A stretch of 7,106 bases of DNA from contig WGBN01000420.1 of assembly GCA_015494245.1 (NCBI GenBank), forward strand, positions 1-7,106. Reading direction: 5' to 3'. The notes under the pieces were generated by a model that made no database searches, was not told where the DNA came from, and saw only the letters and a program-made list of their open reading frames with translations. The translations under genes and the position numbers were made by a program. This stretch comes from Saprospiraceae bacterium (lineage in GTDB: Bacteria > Bacteroidota > Bacteroidia > Chitinophagales > Saprospiraceae). Within the stretch, counting starts at the first letter, position 1; each line of letters opens with the position of its first letter. Positions 5,785 through 7,106 of the stretch are shown one piece after another.

Positions 5785-7106
5785 ATACTGCTTTCCAACT
5801 TTTGCTGATTTCTATTTTGTCTCTCACGGCTTCTATGCCCTCGCAGCAATCGTCTCCCAAAGAAAATATGACTTGCGGTTTTGACGACATCATGCAGCGC
5901 ATGGATGAGGCTGAGCGTCAAAAAATGGAGCGCTATGAAGAGGCCTGGCAACATTTGGCGAAAGCCAAAGAAAACTCCGGATACAAAGCTGCTCCGCCGC
6001 CTTACACCCTGCCTGTGGTCGTTCACGTCATCCACCAGGGCGGTGTGGAGGATATTTCAGATGCCCAGGTGATGCAGGCTATACAAGACCTCAACGATGC
6101 TTTCGCCAATACGGGCTATTACGACCCCACGACCGGCGTGAGTGTACCCATAGCATTTTGCCTCGCTGTACAAGACCCCGACGGCAACCTCACCTCCGGC
6201 ATCAACCATCTCTCTTCGCCTCTGACCGATGTGGATATGGATACGGAGGATTTGATGTTAAAAGACCTCATCCGCTGGGACCCCTACAGCTACATCAACA
6301 TTTGGGTGGTGCGGGAGATTTGCAGCTCTTCGCTGGGCTGCGGCGTGGCGGGTTACGCCTATTTCCCCTCCGCGCATGGCGGTTTGCACGACGGTTTGGT
6401 GGTGGAGGCCAATTACATGGGCAGTTCGCAGGCCAACAGCTCGGTGTTGATTCACGAAATGGGGCATTATCTCGGCCTTTATCACACTTTTCAGGGCGGC
6501 TGTACCAACGACGACTGCACCATGGACGGCGATAAAATTTGCGATACGCCGCCCGACAATACGACTACGCCCGTGCCCTGCGGAACAGGTGTGAACAGTT
6601 GTTCTACGGACACCAATTCTGGCTTTGCCACCGACCAGAACGACCTGTACATTGACTACATGGATTACAGCAATTTGAGCTGCTACTCCGCTTTCACCCA
6701 GGGCCAGTCGGACCGCATGGTTTTTACGGTGGAGGGCATCCGCAGCAGCCTGTTGGATTCCAAGGGCTGCCAGACGCCCTGCATGTCTCCATTGACGGCT
6801 GAGTTTACGCCTGCTGCCGATCAGGAAGTTGCTGTTGGTACAATGTTGAACTTTGCTTATGCCGGCAGTGGAGCTACGACTTTCAATTGGACCGTCAATG
6901 GCGTTTCTTTTGGCCTTTCGGCAAATGCCACTTACACTTTTAGCGCGGAAGGCACTTATACGATAGAGCTGATGGTAGGCAACAGCGATCCGAATTGCAC
7001 GGAGAGCATGAGCATACAGATCGTGGTGAGCTGCCCTGTAACAGCTGATTTTGAAGCCAGCAGTACGAACGTGCCGGCGGGTACGGTGGTTTATTTCACC
7101 AACTAC
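5781..7106 (+). CDS. Secreted M43 (pappalysin-like) zinc metalloprotease with PKD domains, 3' truncated
   Basis: An open frame of 442 codons runs off the window with no stop. Residues 1-20 form a modest signal peptide (MNTAFQLLLISILSLTAS), followed by a charged propeptide-like stretch (about 28-68). The catalytic domain starts near TLPVVVHVIHQGG (about 75). The zinc site is HEMGHYLGLYH at 225-235: H225, H229 and H235 bind zinc and E226 is the general base. The M43 Met-turn is YMDYS at 293-297 (M294). Several cysteines around the site suggest disulphides and an extracellular location. From about residue 335 a PKD-like module follows (FNWTVNG, then YTFSAEGTYTIEL), and a second begins at ADFEASSTNVPAGTVVYF. 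Relatives usually end in a T9SS sorting domain, expected beyond the window but not seen. No in-frame ATG lies between 5781 and the upstream TAA at 5736, which supports this start. It is separated from the receptor by the inverted-repeat element, so it may have its own promoter. Confidence 0.92.
   Translation, partial: MNTAFQLLLISILSLTASMPSQQSSPKENMTCGFDDIMQRMDEAERQKMERYEEAWQHLAKAKENSGYKAAPPPYTLPVVVHVIHQGGVEDISDAQVMQAIQDLNDAFANTGYYDPTTGVSVPIAFCLAVQDPDGNLTSGINHLSSPLTDVDMDTEDLMLKDLIRWDPYSYINIWVVREICSSSLGCGVAGYAYFPSAHGGLHDGLVVEANYMGSSQANSSVLIHEMGHYLGLYHTFQGGCTNDDCTMDGDKICDTPPDNTTTPVPCGTGVNSCSTDTNSGFATDQNDLYIDYMDYSNLSCYSAFTQGQSDRMVFTVEGIRSSLLDSKGCQTPCMSPLTAEFTPAADQEVAVGTMLNFAYAGSGATTFNWTVNGVSFGLSANATYTFSAEGTYTIELMVGNSDPNCTESMSIQIVVSCPVTADFEASSTNVPAGTVVYFTNY
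5952..5966 (+). repeat. Dispersed CATTTGSCGAAAGSC motif, G/C form
   Basis: CATTTGGCGAAAGCC in the propeptide-like part of the protease gene is read here as His-Leu-Ala-Lys-Ala. The same DNA in the receptor gene is read in a different phase, so protein similarity cannot explain the match. Confidence 0.5.
6913..6927 (-). repeat. Dispersed CATTTGSCGAAAGSC motif, C/G form
   Basis: The + strand reads GCCTTTCGGCAAATG within the first PKD-like module of the protease, encoding Leu-Ser-Ala-Asn. The encoded stretch (SFGLSANATYTF) is not a conserved PKD position that I know of. Confidence 0.5.

Noticed and set aside
6158..6535. 125-codon + frame inside the protease gene
   Set aside because: It is an out-of-frame shadow of the region coding for the HEMGHYLGLYH zinc site; its translation is Arg/Gly/His-rich with no domain.

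Overview
The window looks like a chromosomal segment of a Bacteroidota bacterium, most likely from the Saprospirales/Chitinophagales side of the phylum. The evidence is a type IX secretion (T9SS) type A sorting domain, a TonB-dependent receptor with an N-terminal carboxypeptidase-regulatory-like domain, a secreted M43 metalloprotease followed by PKD modules, a TAnnTTTG-type promoter box and few Shine-Dalgarno sequences. Base composition is moderately GC-rich for the phylum (judged by eye). All recognised genes are on the + strand. I see no tRNA, rRNA, CRISPR array or intact insertion sequence.

Layout. 1-355: decayed 3' end of an AAA-ATPase-like/PD-(D/E)XK protein with an internal deletion and frameshift. 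356-586: gene-free, holding a short tandem repeat, two GCGGGC-TTCA-GCCCGC hairpins and a promoter box inside a perfect 8-bp inverted repeat. 587-1717: secreted T9SS-sorted protein of unknown function. 1723-1744: strong intergenic hairpin. 1757-2941: membrane sensor histidine kinase. 2938-5517: TonB-dependent outer-membrane receptor, whose start overlaps the kinase stop as ATGA. 5518-5780: gene-free, filled mostly by a 143-bp element with 22-bp imperfect terminal inverted repeats (a MITE-like unit) carrying ATCCGCGTC tandem units. 5781 to the window end: secreted M43 (pappalysin-like) zinc protease with PKD-like modules, truncated by the window.

The genes form an envelope/secretion neighbourhood. 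The T9SS substrate, kinase and receptor are closely spaced and may be one transcript, with the 1723-1744 hairpin as a possible attenuator. Kinase and receptor are probably translationally coupled, which suggests, but does not prove, that the kinase senses something linked to receptor traffic. No response regulator or TonB/ExbBD gene is present.

The least expected signal is a short oligonucleotide family, CATTTG[C/G]CGAAAG[G/C]C. It recurs at about six places, in both orientations, in four unrelated genes and in different reading frames. Its two forms differ by a compensatory base-pair swap in a GCC-GAAA-GGC mini-hairpin. This resembles a dispersed DNA-uptake-like or other genome-wide iterated motif and can be tested by a genome count.
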